Assembly (NCBI GenBank): GCA_021792635.1
Contig: JAJYUH010000011.1
Location: forward strand, 1 to 64,000
DNA from: Natronospirales bacterium
GTDB lineage: Bacteria > Pseudomonadota > Gammaproteobacteria > Natronospirales > REEB76
Direction: 5' to 3'
Length of the DNA: 64,000 nt
Under the pieces are notes generated by a model. The model made no database searches. It was not told the DNA's origin and was given only the letters and a program-made list of their open reading frames with translations. The translations under genes were made by a program, and so were the position numbers. This document shows positions 9,110-17,592 of the stretch, piece after piece; position 1 is the first letter of the stretch; each line of letters opens with the position of its first letter.

Positions 9110-9544
9110 ATGCGTCTCAACACGCTTTCGCCCGCGGTGGGCAGCAAAACGACCAAGAAACGCCTCGGCCGCGGCATCGGTTCAGGTCTTGGCAAGACCT
9201 CAGGTAAAGGCCATAAGGGCCAGTATGCCCGCAAGGGCGGCTACCACAAGGTGGGCTTCGAAGGCGGCCAGATGCCCCTGCAGCGGCGCCTTCCCAAGGT
9301 AGGCTTTCGCTCGCACCTGAAGCCCACCCGTGCCGAAGTGCGTCTGGATGCGCTTGCCCGGGTCGAGGCGGACATCATTGATGTGCTCGCCCTCAAGACC
9401 GCGGGCCTGGTGCCCATCCAGACGGATAAAGTGAAGGTGATCCTGGCGGGTGAACTCAGGAAGAACGTCACGCTCAAAGGCGTGCAGGCGAGCAAAGGGG
9501 CCAAGGCAGCCATCGAAGCGGCTGGCGGCAAGGTGGGGGATTAA
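9110..9544 (+). CDS. rplO: 50S ribosomal protein L15
   Basis: L15 is a late assembly protein of the 50S subunit. The 144-residue product has exactly the E. coli length, with the Gly/Lys-rich N-terminal tail [20 protein letters not shown] and the middle [15 protein letters not shown]. Its TAA is followed directly by the GTG start of secY, so the translocon gene is translated from the ribosomal protein transcript. Confidence 0.97.
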   Translation: MRLNTLSPAVGSKTTKKRLGRGIGSGLGKTSGKGHKGQYARKGGYHKVGFEGGQMPLQRRLPKVGFRSHLKPTRAEVRLDALARVEADIIDVLALKTAGLVPIQTDKVKVILAGELRKNVTLKGVQASKGAKAAIEAAGGKVGD

Positions 9545-10882
9545 GTGTCCCGCAGCGGCGCCAGCATGATGGGTTCCATCACGGAGATCGGCAAGCTCAC
9601 CGACCTGCGCAAGCGCCTGCTTTTCCTGGTCGGTGCCCTGGTAGTATTCCGTATCGGCACACATATTCCGGTGCCGGGTATTGATCCGGCGGCCCTTGCG
9701 CGGCTGTTCAATCAGCACGGCGGCGGACTGCTTGCCATGTTCAACATGTTTTCCGGCGGCGCACTCATGCGCCTGTCGGTGTTTGCGCTGGGCGTGATGC
9801 CGTACATCTCCGCTTCCATCATCATGCAGATGCTGGCGGTAGTGGTGCCGAGCCTGGAGCAGTTGCGCAAGGAGGGCCAATCGGGACAGCGCATCATCAC
9901 GCGTTACACGCGTTATGGCACAGTGGCTCTGGCATTCTTTCAGTCCCTCGGGGCGTCACTGGCTTTGCAGAGCCAGGGCGTGGCGGTGCACCCGGGCTTC
10001 AGCTTCCTGTTCACTGCAACCGTGAGCCTCGTGACCGGCACCATGTTCCTGATGTGGATCGGTGAGCAGGTAACCGAGCGCGGTATCGGTAACGGTATTT
10101 CGATGATCATCTTCGCCGGCATCGTCGCCGGGCTGCCTGCCGCCTTCGGCGGTACCCTGGACTTGGTGCGCACCGGGCAGATGAATCCGCTCATCGCCAT
10201 TCTCATACTGGTGGTGGTGCTGGGCGTCACTGCTTTCGTGGTATTCGTTGAACGTGGTCAGCGGCGTATCACAGTGAACTACGCGAAACGTCAGCAGGGG
10301 CGCCGCCTCTATGCAGCGCAGACCAGCCACCTGCCGCTGAAACTGAATATGTCGGGCGTTATCCCGCCGATTTTCGCGTCCAGTATCATCCTGTTTCCGG
10401 CGACCCTCGGGAACTGGTTCGGACAGCAGTCTGGATTCGGCTGGTTGCAGAAATTCTCACTGGCGGTTTCGCCGGGACAGCCGATCTACGTGGTGGTATT
10501 CGCCGGCCTGATCATCTTTTTCTGTTTCTTCTATACGGCCCTGGTATTCAACTCCAAAGAGACGGCGGAGAACCTGAAAAAGTCAGGTGCCTTCATCCCG
10601 GGTATCCGTCCGGGGCAGCAGACCGCGGCATATATAGACACCGTACTTACCAAGCTGACACTGTGGGGTGCAATTTACATCACTGCCGTGTGCCTGCTGC
10701 CGGAGTTCCTCATCAACAGTTGGAACGTGCCGTTCTATTTCGGCGGCACTTCCCTGTTGATCATTGTGGTGGTGGTGATGGACTTCATGTCGCAGTTGCA
10801 AGCGCATCTGATGTCGCATCAGTACGAAGGACTGCTGCGCAAGGCAAATCTCAAGGGCTACGGCGGTACCGGATTGCGTTGA
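9545..10882 (+). CDS. secY: Protein translocase subunit SecY
   Basis: SecY forms the channel of the Sec translocon in the inner membrane. At 445 residues it matches E. coli (443), with ten hydrophobic segments, the plug region [15 protein letters not shown] and the conserved TM2 segment [20 protein letters not shown]. Basic cytoplasmic loops such as [25 protein letters not shown] sequence are where SecA and ribosomes bind. The start is GTG 9545 immediately after the rplO stop; ATG 9569 in the same frame would drop a few residues. Confidence 0.97.
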   Translation: MSRSGASMMGSITEIGKLTDLRKRLLFLVGALVVFRIGTHIPVPGIDPAALARLFNQHGGGLLAMFNMFSGGALMRLSVFALGVMPYISASIIMQMLAVVVPSLEQLRKEGQSGQRIITRYTRYGTVALAFFQSLGASLALQSQGVAVHPGFSFLFTATVSLVTGTMFLMWIGEQVTERGIGNGISMIIFAGIVAGLPAAFGGTLDLVRTGQMNPLIAILILVVVLGVTAFVVFVERGQRRITVNYAKRQQGRRLYAAQTSHLPLKLNMSGVIPPIFASSIILFPATLGNWFGQQSGFGWLQKFSLAVSPGQPIYVVVFAGLIIFFCFFYTALVFNSKETAENLKKSGAFIPGIRPGQQTAAYIDTVLTKLTLWGAIYITAVCLLPEFLINSWNVPFYFGGTSLLIIVVVVMDFMSQLQAHLMSHQYEGLLRKANLKGYGGTGLR

Positions 10883-10923
10883 AGGTTTTGTGGACGGCGT
10901 GCGAGCGTCGCGGGAGTGGCAAT

Positions 10924-11037
10924 ATGAAAGTGCGGACATCGGTCAAGAAAATCTGCCGCAAGTGCAAGATCGTCCGGCGCGGCGGTGTGGTACGGGTAAT
11001 CTGCAGTGATGCCCGCCATAAGCAACGCCAGGGTTAA
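10924..11037 (+). CDS. rpmJ: 50S ribosomal protein L36 (zinc-binding type)
   Basis: L36 is the smallest ribosomal protein, placed where 23S helices meet. The 37-residue product [20 protein letters not shown]... ends in DARHKQRQG. It keeps the zinc ligands Cys11, Cys14, Cys27 and His32/33 region. It lies between secY and rpsM, as in E. coli. The ATG has a GGGAGTGGC-like sequence upstream. Confidence 0.96.
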   Translation: MKVRTSVKKICRKCKIVRRGGVVRVICSDARHKQRQG

Positions 11038-11051
11038 GCAACGGTTAGACA

Positions 11052-11080
11052 TTGATTATTTTAGGAAATTTCGGCACAAT
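11052..11080 (+). promoter_or_regulatory. Candidate promoter for the rpsM-rplQ (alpha) group
   Basis: TTGATT at 11052-11057 and CACAAT at 11075-11080 are each 4 of 6 matches to the sigma-70 boxes with a 17-base spacer. The surrounding 40 bases are AT-rich in a GC-rich cluster, and the gap between rpmJ and rpsM (91 bases) is one of the longest in the cluster. Transcription would begin near 11087, about 42 bases before rpsM. Confidence 0.45.
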
Positions 11081-11128
11081 CACCCGTTTTCGCGCCGTCA
11101 AGGCTGGCGTCCACAGGAGAAGCAGGTA

Positions 11129-11485
11129 ATGGCCCGTATTGCTGGCATCAATATTCCAGCCAACAAGCATACCGTGATCGGTTTGCAGAGCATTTATGGC
11201 ATCGGCAAGAGCCGCGCACAGCTCATCTGTGAGGCGGCCGGCATCAAGCCCGGCACCAAGGTGAAGGACCTGACCGACGCCGAAGTGGAAATCCTGCGCA
11301 GCAGCGTGGCCAAGTTCACCGTGGAAGGTGATCTGCGTCGCGAGGTGTCCATGAGCATCAAGCGCCTGATGGATCTCGGCTGTTACCGGGGCTTGCGGCA
11401 CCGCCGTGGCCTGCCGGTACGCGGCCAGCGTACACGCACCAATGCGCGTACCCGCAAGGGCCGCCGCAAGCAGGCCACCAAGTAA
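11129..11485 (+). CDS. rpsM: 30S ribosomal protein S13
   Basis: S13 lies in the 30S head and bridges to L5. The 118-residue protein has the E. coli length, beginning [19 protein letters not shown] and ending with the basic tail [21 protein letters not shown] 11129 is chosen because it matches the family start and has GGAGAAGCAGG upstream; longer frames reach into rpmJ. It is the first gene of the alpha group with rpsK, rpsD, rpoA and rplQ. Confidence 0.97.
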   Translation: MARIAGINIPANKHTVIGLQSIYGIGKSRAQLICEAAGIKPGTKVKDLTDAEVEILRSSVAKFTVEGDLRREVSMSIKRLMDLGCYRGLRHRRGLPVRGQRTRTNARTRKGRRKQATK

Positions 11486-11511
11486 CCCACTCAAGAGAGC
11501 AGGATAATTGC

Positions 11512-11964
11512 ATGGCTGAAGACGTCAAAGAATCCAAAGATGCCAAGACACCGGCCGAGGCGATCCCTGCCGCTGCGCCGGCCGCTGCCCCCGCACCGCG
11601 CAAGCGCGCGAAGAAGACTGTGGTGGATGCCATTGCCCACGTGCACGCATCCTTCAACAACACCATCGTTACCATCACCGACCGTCAGGGCAACGTGCTG
11701 TGCTGGGCCACCTCCGGTGGTTCCGGTTTCCGCGGTTCGCGCAAGTCCACGCCGTTCGCAGCACAGGTGGCAGCGGAGAAGGCGGGCATGGCGGCGCAGG
11801 AATTCGGCGTAAAAAATCTGGAAGTGCAGGTCAAGGGTCCGGGCCCGGGCCGCGAGTCAGCGGTACGTTCGCTGCACAACATCGGGTTCAGGATCGCCAA
11901 TATCTCGGACGTGACGCCAATACCGCATAACGGCTGCCGTCCGCCAAAAAAACGCCGCGTGTAA
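11512..11964 (+). CDS. rpsK: 30S ribosomal protein S11, with N-terminal extension
   Basis: S11 forms part of the platform next to the E site. The core, from [20 protein letters not shown] to RPPKKRRV, matches E. coli S11 (129 residues). This protein is 150 residues because about 30 residues rich in Ala, Pro and charged amino acids (residues 2-32, with [13 protein letters not shown]) precede the core. The extension is in good codon usage and follows a proper ATG, so it looks real and is probably disordered. Confidence 0.96.
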   Translation: MAEDVKESKDAKTPAEAIPAAAPAAAPAPRKRAKKTVVDAIAHVHASFNNTIVTITDRQGNVLCWATSGGSGFRGSRKSTPFAAQVAAEKAGMAAQEFGVKNLEVQVKGPGPGRESAVRSLHNIGFRIANISDVTPIPHNGCRPPKKRRV

Positions 11965-11981
11965 TTCAAGAGGTTCAGTGC

Positions 11982-12602
11982 ATGGCTCGTTATCTCGGAC
12001 CCAAGTGCAAACTCTCCCGGCGTGAGGGTACGGATCTGTTCCTCAAGAGCAGCGTGCGCCCGCTCGAATCCAAGTGTCGCCTCGAATCCGCACCCGGCCA
12101 GCACGGCGCCAAGCGCAACCGGCTGTCGGATTACGGCATACAGTTGCGCGAAAAGCAGAAACTGCGCCGCATGTACGGCGTACTGGAGCGGCAGTTCAGC
12201 CGCTACTACAAGGAAGCCTCACGCCGCACCGGCGCCACCGGGCAGACGTTGCTGCAGATACTGGAGTGCCGGCTGGATAACGTGGTGTATCGTATGGGCT
12301 TTGCCGTCACCCGCGCCGAGGCACGTCAGCTTGTGGGGCACAAGGCCATCGAAATCAACGGCAAGATCGTCAACATCCCGTCCTACCAGGTGAAAGCGGA
12401 CGATGTGATTGCGGTGCGTGAGCGTGCCAGGAAGCAACTGCGTATTCAGGCGGCGCTGCAAATCGCCAAACAGGTGGGTTTTCCGGAATGGATCGAGGTG
12501 GACGAGCAGAAGATGAGCGGCAAGCTCAAGGCCTTGCCGGAGCGCAGCGACATACTGCCGGATATCAACGAAAACCTGGTTGTCGAGCTTTATTCGAAAT
12601 AG
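11982..12602 (+). CDS. rpsD: 30S ribosomal protein S4
   Basis: S4 starts assembly of the 30S body and represses the alpha operon in E. coli. The 206-residue product has the E. coli length, begins [20 protein letters not shown], and contains the S4 RNA-binding domain (residues ~95-155: [20 protein letters not shown]). Cys residues at about 9 and 32 may approach a zinc pair, but the full zinc motif of other S4 proteins is not evident. Confidence 0.97.
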   Translation: MARYLGPKCKLSRREGTDLFLKSSVRPLESKCRLESAPGQHGAKRNRLSDYGIQLREKQKLRRMYGVLERQFSRYYKEASRRTGATGQTLLQILECRLDNVVYRMGFAVTRAEARQLVGHKAIEINGKIVNIPSYQVKADDVIAVRERARKQLRIQAALQIAKQVGFPEWIEVDEQKMSGKLKALPERSDILPDINENLVVELYSK

Positions 12603-12642
12603 TTGCCCAAGTCCACAGTTATTATCGTGAGGGATATTTCCC

Positions 12643-13632
12643 ATGCAGGGTTCAGTCACGGAATTTTTGAAACCACGCCTCGTCGGTGTGCAGGCACAAT
12701 CAGAGCATCAGGCCCGCGTAGTGCTGGAACCGCTGGAACGCGGTTTCGGTCATACGCTGGGCAATGCACTGCGGCGCATTCTGCTGTCTTCCATGCCCGG
12801 CAGTGCCGTGGTGGAAGTCGAGATCGATGGCGTACTGCATGAGTACACCGCCATCGAAGGCGTGCAGGAAGACGTAGTGGATATCCTGCTCAATTTGAAG
12901 CAGCTTGCCATCCAGATGCACACCCGTGATGAGGCCACACTCACCCTCTCCAAGAAGGGGCCGGGCGCGGTTACTGCCGGCGATATCCAGTTGGACCACG
13001 ACGTCGAGATCGTCAACAAGGATATGGTAATCGCCCACCTGAACAGTGCCGGTTCCATCAACATGAAACTGAAGATCAAACGCGGCCGCGGCTACCAGCC
13101 GTCCAACCAGCGCCTGCAGTTCGAGGAAGAAAGCCGTCCCATCGGCCGGTTGCAGCTGGATGCCTCCTTCAGCCCGGTGCGCCGCGTCACCTACACGGTG
13201 GAGAGTGCGCGCGTGGAGCAGCGCACCGATCTGGACAAGCTGATCATCGAGATTGAGACCAACGGTACTATCGAACCGGAAGAAGCCATCCGCCGCTCCG
13301 CGACCATCCTGAGCGAACAACTGGCGGCATTCGTGGACCTCAAAGGCCGTGATGCAGGCCGGGGTCATGGCGCCGACGCGCACTTCGACCCCATCCTTTT
13401 GAAGCCGGTGGATGATCTGGAGCTTACGGTACGTTCGGCCAATTGTCTGAAGGCTGAAAGCATCCACTATATCGGCGATCTGGTGCAAAAGAGCGAAGTG
13501 GAACTGCTTAAGACGCCGAATCTGGGCAAGAAGTCGCTTACCGAAATCAAGGATGTGCTTGCACAGCACGGTTTGTCGCTCGGGATGAAAATCGAGAATT
13601 GGCCGCCGACGAGCCTGAAAAAATCCGCCTGA
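12643..13632 (+). CDS. rpoA: RNA polymerase alpha subunit
   Basis: The alpha dimer nucleates RNA polymerase assembly, and its C-terminal domain contacts UP elements and activators. The 329-residue product has exactly the E. coli length. The N-terminal domain shows [20 protein letters not shown]; the C-terminal domain shows the DNA-binding stretch [19 protein letters not shown] and [14 protein letters not shown]. It lies 40 bases after rpsD in the standard alpha order. Confidence 0.98.
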   Translation: MQGSVTEFLKPRLVGVQAQSEHQARVVLEPLERGFGHTLGNALRRILLSSMPGSAVVEVEIDGVLHEYTAIEGVQEDVVDILLNLKQLAIQMHTRDEATLTLSKKGPGAVTAGDIQLDHDVEIVNKDMVIAHLNSAGSINMKLKIKRGRGYQPSNQRLQFEEESRPIGRLQLDASFSPVRRVTYTVESARVEQRTDLDKLIIEIETNGTIEPEEAIRRSATILSEQLAAFVDLKGRDAGRGHGADAHFDPILLKPVDDLELTVRSANCLKAESIHYIGDLVQKSEVELLKTPNLGKKSLTEIKDVLAQHGLSLGMKIENWPPTSLKKSA

Positions 13633-13656
13633 AAATGACAACCAAGGGTTAAGGCG

Positions 13657-14244
13657 ATGCGTCATCAGAATACCGGCAGACAACTGAGCCGCAACAGTGC
13701 CCACCGCGGGGCATTGATGCGCAATATGGCGACGGCGCTGTTGCGCTACGAGACCATCCGTACCACGCTGCCCAAGGCCAAGGAACTGCGCCGCGTGGTG
13801 GAGCCGCTCATTACCCTGGCAAAGCAGGACAGCGTCGCCAAGCGTCGTCTGGCATTCGCGCGGCTGCGTGACGACGCGGTAGTTGCGAAGCTCTTCACCG
13901 ACCTTGGCCCGCATTACCAGGCCCGTCCGGGCGGATATACGCGCATCCTCAAGCACGGTTTTCGCGCCGGTGACAAAGCCCCCATGGCGGTGATGCAACT
14001 GGTGGGCCGGGAAACGGCTGCGGCCGTATCGGCCAAGGCGCCTGCTGCGCAACCGGTGGGGGAAAAAGCCAGAACAGACAAGAAACCGAAGATCGGGAAA
14101 CCCGCCAAGGCCGAAAACACGGCAGCCGCGGCCAATGCTGATGAGCAAACCGAGGCGGAGAAAAAGACCAAGGCGAAGGAAAAAACCGCTGGCGCCAAGG
14201 CCGGGGAAAAGCCGAAGAAATCCGGCAACAAAACCGGCAAATAA
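13657..14244 (+). CDS. rplQ: 50S ribosomal protein L17, with long C-terminal tail
   Basis: L17 is a 50S protein near the tunnel exit. Residues 1-125 match E. coli L17 (127 residues): [20 protein letters not shown], then [20 protein letters not shown]. The product is 195 residues because about 70 extra residues follow, rich in Lys, Ala and Glu (for example [12 protein letters not shown] and KSGNKTGK). This tail is low complexity and probably disordered. It ends the alpha group and is followed by a strong terminator. Confidence 0.96.
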   Translation: MRHQNTGRQLSRNSAHRGALMRNMATALLRYETIRTTLPKAKELRRVVEPLITLAKQDSVAKRRLAFARLRDDAVVAKLFTDLGPHYQARPGGYTRILKHGFRAGDKAPMAVMQLVGRETAAAVSAKAPAAQPVGEKARTDKKPKIGKPAKAENTAAAANADEQTEAEKKTKAKEKTAGAKAGEKPKKSGNKTGK

Positions 14245-14272
14245 ATCCGCATTTCAAAAATGCTGCAACGCG

Positions 14273-14298
14273 AGCCGGGCAATGCCCGGCTTTATTTT
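14273..14298 (+). terminator. Rho-independent terminator after rplQ
   Basis: AGCCGGGC (14273-14280) pairs with GCCCGGCT (14284-14291) around the loop AAT and is followed by TTATTTTT. It lies 29 bases after the rplQ stop and ends the ribosomal protein cluster. Confidence 0.88.
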
Positions 14299-14521
14299 TC
14301 ACCGGTGTGTGAAACCGTATGTGCTAAGCTGCATTCAAAGGCCACGGTACGCAGGAAACCGCATGCAATCCACGCTTACACAGGAAGTGATCCCACGCAA
14401 CCGCTGCGAATCCGGCAGGAACCGGACGCTGTTTCCCGGGGCTCTTGCGGAACACCTTGGCTATGCGTAGGACGGAAAGTTTCCGCCGTATTCCGCCGCC
14501 GGCTTCCGCCGCTGACCTGAC

Positions 14522-15250
14522 ATGATCCTGCTGTTCACGGATTTCGGTCCGCAAAGTCCTTATAGTGGCGAGGTGAAACTGGCGCTGCATCGCGATGCGC
14601 CGGAGATGCCGGTCCTCGATTTGTGCGCCGATCTCGCGCCGTTCCGCCCGGTGGAGGCCGGTCACCTGCTTGCCGCCCTGAGCGGCGAGGCCCCGGTGGG
14701 AGCGGTATTCCTGTGCGTGGTGGATCCGGGTGTCGGCGGGCCGCGCCGGCCGGTGATTTTGCATGCTGACAGCCGCTGGTATGTGGGACCCGACAACGGC
14801 TTGCTGGAGGTGGTGGCCGGCCGGGCGCGGGAGGCGCGCTGGTTTGAGATCAGCATGCAGCCGCCCCGCCTGTCCGCGACTTTTCATGGCCGCGACCTGT
14901 TTGCGCCCATGGCCGCCGCACTCGCGTGCGGTCGCAGGCCCGAGGAGAGCGGCGCGGTGGCGTGTGCAAAACCCATTGTCCCGGCGCCTGACCTGGCTGC
15001 AGTCATCTACTTGGACCGCTACGGCAATGCCATGACCGGCCTGCGTGCCGCGAATCTGCCGTCTGCCGCCCGGCTCGGCATCCGCGGCCGCACACTGCCA
15101 CGGGCGCGCACGTTCTGCGAGCTGCCGTCCGGTGAAGCCTTCTGGTATGAGAATTCCGGTGGTCTTGCCGAACTCGCCGTGAACCAGGGTTCCGCGCAGC
15201 ATGCGCTCGCGCTTGAAGTGGGCGATGCGGTACAAATCCTGGGAACGTGA
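14522..15250 (+). CDS. SAM hydrolase / SAM hydroxide adenosyltransferase family
   Basis: The family hydrolyses S-adenosylmethionine to adenosine and methionine; relatives are the SAM-dependent chlorinase and fluorinase. The 242-residue product shows the family motifs in order: LLFTDFG at the N-terminus, CVVDPGVGG at ~62-70, GPDNGLLE at ~90, FHGRDLFAP at ~120, DRYGNAMTG at ~163, and WYENSGGLAELAVNQG near the C-terminus. The role in vivo is not settled for most bacteria. It stands alone on the plus strand after the ribosomal cluster and converges with the TPR/barrel gene 24 bases beyond. The 220 bases upstream hold no clear promoter; a CGGAAA/TTTCCG inverted repeat near 14472 is noted. Confidence 0.88.
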   Translation: MILLFTDFGPQSPYSGEVKLALHRDAPEMPVLDLCADLAPFRPVEAGHLLAALSGEAPVGAVFLCVVDPGVGGPRRPVILHADSRWYVGPDNGLLEVVAGRAREARWFEISMQPPRLSATFHGRDLFAPMAAALACGRRPEESGAVACAKPIVPAPDLAAVIYLDRYGNAMTGLRAANLPSAARLGIRGRTLPRARTFCELPSGEAFWYENSGGLAELAVNQGSAQHALALEVGDAVQILGT

Positions 15251-15274
15251 GTCGTTTTTCACGCCGGGCGTCTG

Positions 15275-16609
15275 TCACGGGAACAGGTATTCGAGGGAAA
15301 GTTCCAGACGCCGACTCTGATAGCTGTACAGCGCGATATTGGAGCGGTTGTCGCTGTAGCGCCAATCCGCCCGCAGTGTCCAGTGACGCGCGAGCCGCCG
15401 GTCCATGCCGACGTCGAAGCGCCGCCAGTTATCTTCACGCCCGAGGCGGGTGGTGGCGGCGCCGCTTACCAGCACGTTGGGCAGATCGTAATGGCTATGC
15501 TGGTAATCCGCCGCGATGAACAGCGAGGTCGTATCGCTGACGCGCCAGCGCAGGTGTGCGAACAGGCCGTTGCGGGTGGGTGACACGCTGAAAAACTGCG
15601 GCGGAACCGTGAGGTTCCGTCGCCGGTTCAGATCGAGGGTGTAGGCAAGATTCAGATCCAGGCGCCCGACGCGCATCCGGTCCTCGACGCTGAGCGCCTG
15701 ATGCCAGCCGGTGAGGTAATTGTAACCGCTGCCGCCAACGATCCTGGTGTAATGATAACTCACGCGCAGCCGCTGATGAGACGAGAGCGCGTAACCGGTG
15801 GCGAGTCTGGTGGTGGCGAGGCTCTCGAAACTGGTGCCGCCGAGACTCGCGTCGCCGGCATAGAACCCCACGGTGTGGAACCAGCGCCCCGAACTCCAGC
15901 GGTACTGACCGCCCGCATGCAGATAAGTCTGGCTGAATTCGCTGACGCTCGGATAACTCACCTTGTATACAGTGGCGACCGCCTGCAGGCCCCGCCGGTA
16001 ATTGCCGGTCAGTTGACCGACGGCGCCGGTCAGGAATTGGAACAACGCCGAGCTGCGGCGCGCGGGTGCAATCAGGCTGTTTTCCGTGGTAAGCGCCACG
16101 TTACTGTCGTAACCGGCCCCCACATCGGCGAATCCCACCCAGGCGGGGGAACCGTGATGCACGCTTCCCGTCCGGAGCAGCGCCTGGGCGGCCAACTGGC
16201 GCAGCGCCGGTTCCCGCGCTCCGGCATGGGCCCGTCTGAAATGATGGCGCGCCTGCGCCGGGTTCCCCAGCCTGAGGGCGATCAAACCGAGGTTGTACTG
16301 ACTGAGTGCGGCGAGCGCCGGGTCGCGCTCGAGCGCCTGGAATTCACGGCGCGCCGCCCGATAGCGCCCCAGCCGGAAATATACGGTACCCAGGTCGTAG
16401 CCGAGCTGCGGAGAGCGGGTGCCATGACGGCGGGCGCTCAGGAAATCCGTCAATGCCTGCGGGTACTGGCCGGTGCGGAACGCCGCGATACCCAGCCGGA
16501 ATTCCTGCGGGCCTTGTGTCGCGGAAACACCGGTGGCGCAACTGCGTGCCGGCCGAATCCCGCCCAGCATGATGCCGACCACCAATATCAGGCAGGATAC
16601 TGTGCGCAC
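15275..16609 (-). CDS. TPR plus outer-membrane beta-barrel protein
   Basis: The 444-residue product has an N-terminal signal-like segment (LILVVGIMLGGIRPARS), about 110 residues of tetratricopeptide-like helices (ALTDFLSARRHG, LGTVYFRLGRYRAARREF, SQYNLGLIALRLGNPAQARH), then about 280 residues of alternating polar and aromatic strands typical of an outer-membrane barrel, ending in LELSLEYLFP. The architecture resembles Slam-type surface lipoprotein assembly modifiers, which flip lipoproteins to the cell surface, but no specific match is claimed. It follows another barrel gene (16713-17591) on the same strand, 103 bases away, and starts after AAGGAAC. Membership of the envelope cluster fits an outer-membrane role. 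Confidence 0.7.
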   Translation of the reverse strand: MRTVSCLILVVGIMLGGIRPARSCATGVSATQGPQEFRLGIAAFRTGQYPQALTDFLSARRHGTRSPQLGYDLGTVYFRLGRYRAARREFQALERDPALAALSQYNLGLIALRLGNPAQARHHFRRAHAGAREPALRQLAAQALLRTGSVHHGSPAWVGFADVGAGYDSNVALTTENSLIAPARRSSALFQFLTGAVGQLTGNYRRGLQAVATVYKVSYPSVSEFSQTYLHAGGQYRWSSGRWFHTVGFYAGDASLGGTSFESLATTRLATGYALSSHQRLRVSYHYTRIVGGSGYNYLTGWHQALSVEDRMRVGRLDLNLAYTLDLNRRRNLTVPPQFFSVSPTRNGLFAHLRWRVSDTTSLFIAADYQHSHYDLPNVLVSGAATTRLGREDNWRRFDVGMDRRLARHWTLRADWRYSDNRSNIALYSYQSRRLELSLEYLFP

Positions 16610-16712
16610 GCATGTTCCTTAGCTAAGCGGCCGCGTTATCCGGCGAGTGAATCGCCCTATCCTATTGTACGTCCCGGTTCCACGCGGGACGACCAGTCCT
16701 GTGGTTGGGTGG

Positions 16713-17591
16713 CTAAAACCGGTCTGCGATGCGCAGATACAGCCCGTGTTCGTTCATGCGGATGTAATTGCCGTCCTGGTTGCTCTGTTCATGCTGCATG
16801 TAATAGCGGTCATACCAGCCGAAACCGAGCCGCAGTCCGTCGCGCAGGCGATGCATAAAGCCCAGCTCAGCTTCCTGGTTGGTTTGTGTCACATACACCT
16901 TGCCGCCCTCGTTGCGCAGACTGTAGAGGCGCGGCAAGTGGCCACCCACAAAGCTCGCCTGCAGCGCCCATGAGCCTGTCAGCGCATAGTGCAGACGCAG
17001 ACCCACGAGCGGTACCGGCAACTCCTGAGTGATGAAATCCTCCAAAGTGCGGGTGCCGCTCAACTGCGTCGGGTTGTTGGCACCCTGGGGTGTACCTTGC
17101 AGGTTGTAGGTGAGTCCCACGTATGTGAAGCCGAGTTCGCCGTCAAGCCGTACCCGGTTGTGCCAGTTCCGGAACAGCCTCTGGCGGTAAAGCACGGTTG
17201 CCTGCCAGTTGTTGACGGGATTGGTGTCGGTGGTGACCGGAAGTCCGGGCATGAGTTCCACACCGTTGAAATATACCGGTTGTGAGAACACCTTCTCGCC
17301 ATGCATGCGCACCAGGTCAAGGCGCAGCACCACGGCCCGCCCCGGGGCGAAGCGGTGCGTGACTCCGAGGCGCAAACGCTGCACGTAATCAATTCCCAGG
17401 CCGGAGCCAAGGGGCAGGGCGGTGCCGTTCACGGTATTTTCACGCACCTGCACCACGCCGCCGGGCACGCCGCGCGCAAATTCGGCGTACCAGCGCCATG
17501 CAGCATGGGCCGAGGGCGTGAGCGCGGCGAATGCCGTGCATGCAAGCGTCGCTTGCGCAAGGAAAAATCGGCGGTGCCGCGGGCGGTGCAT
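16713..17591 (-). CDS. Outer-membrane beta-barrel protein of unknown function
   Basis: This 292-residue protein begins with a twin-basic, hydrophobic signal peptide ending ALTPSAHA-A, and the mature part consists of amphipathic strands with Tyr/Trp/Phe girdles and the C-terminal residue Phe (YLRIADRF), the usual BAM recognition signal. It is about 265 residues mature, which suits a 10-12 strand barrel. Its start lies 1 base after the stop of the glycosyltransferase gene, so the two are surely co-transcribed and translationally coupled. I do not recognise the family. Acyltransferase or deacylase barrels such as PagP or LpxR are possible by context, but no catalytic motif is evident. Confidence 0.65.
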   Translation of the reverse strand: MHRPRHRRFFLAQATLACTAFAALTPSAHAAWRWYAEFARGVPGGVVQVRENTVNGTALPLGSGLGIDYVQRLRLGVTHRFAPGRAVVLRLDLVRMHGEKVFSQPVYFNGVELMPGLPVTTDTNPVNNWQATVLYRQRLFRNWHNRVRLDGELGFTYVGLTYNLQGTPQGANNPTQLSGTRTLEDFITQELPVPLVGLRLHYALTGSWALQASFVGGHLPRLYSLRNEGGKVYVTQTNQEAELGFMHRLRDGLRLGFGWYDRYYMQHEQSNQDGNYIRMNEHGLYLRIADRF

Positions 17592-17592
17592 G

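Noticed and set aside
14299..14521. A SAM riboswitch upstream of the SAM hydrolase gene.
   Set aside because: No SAM-I, SAM-II or SAH core sequence was seen; only a short CGGAAA/TTTCCG repeat is present.
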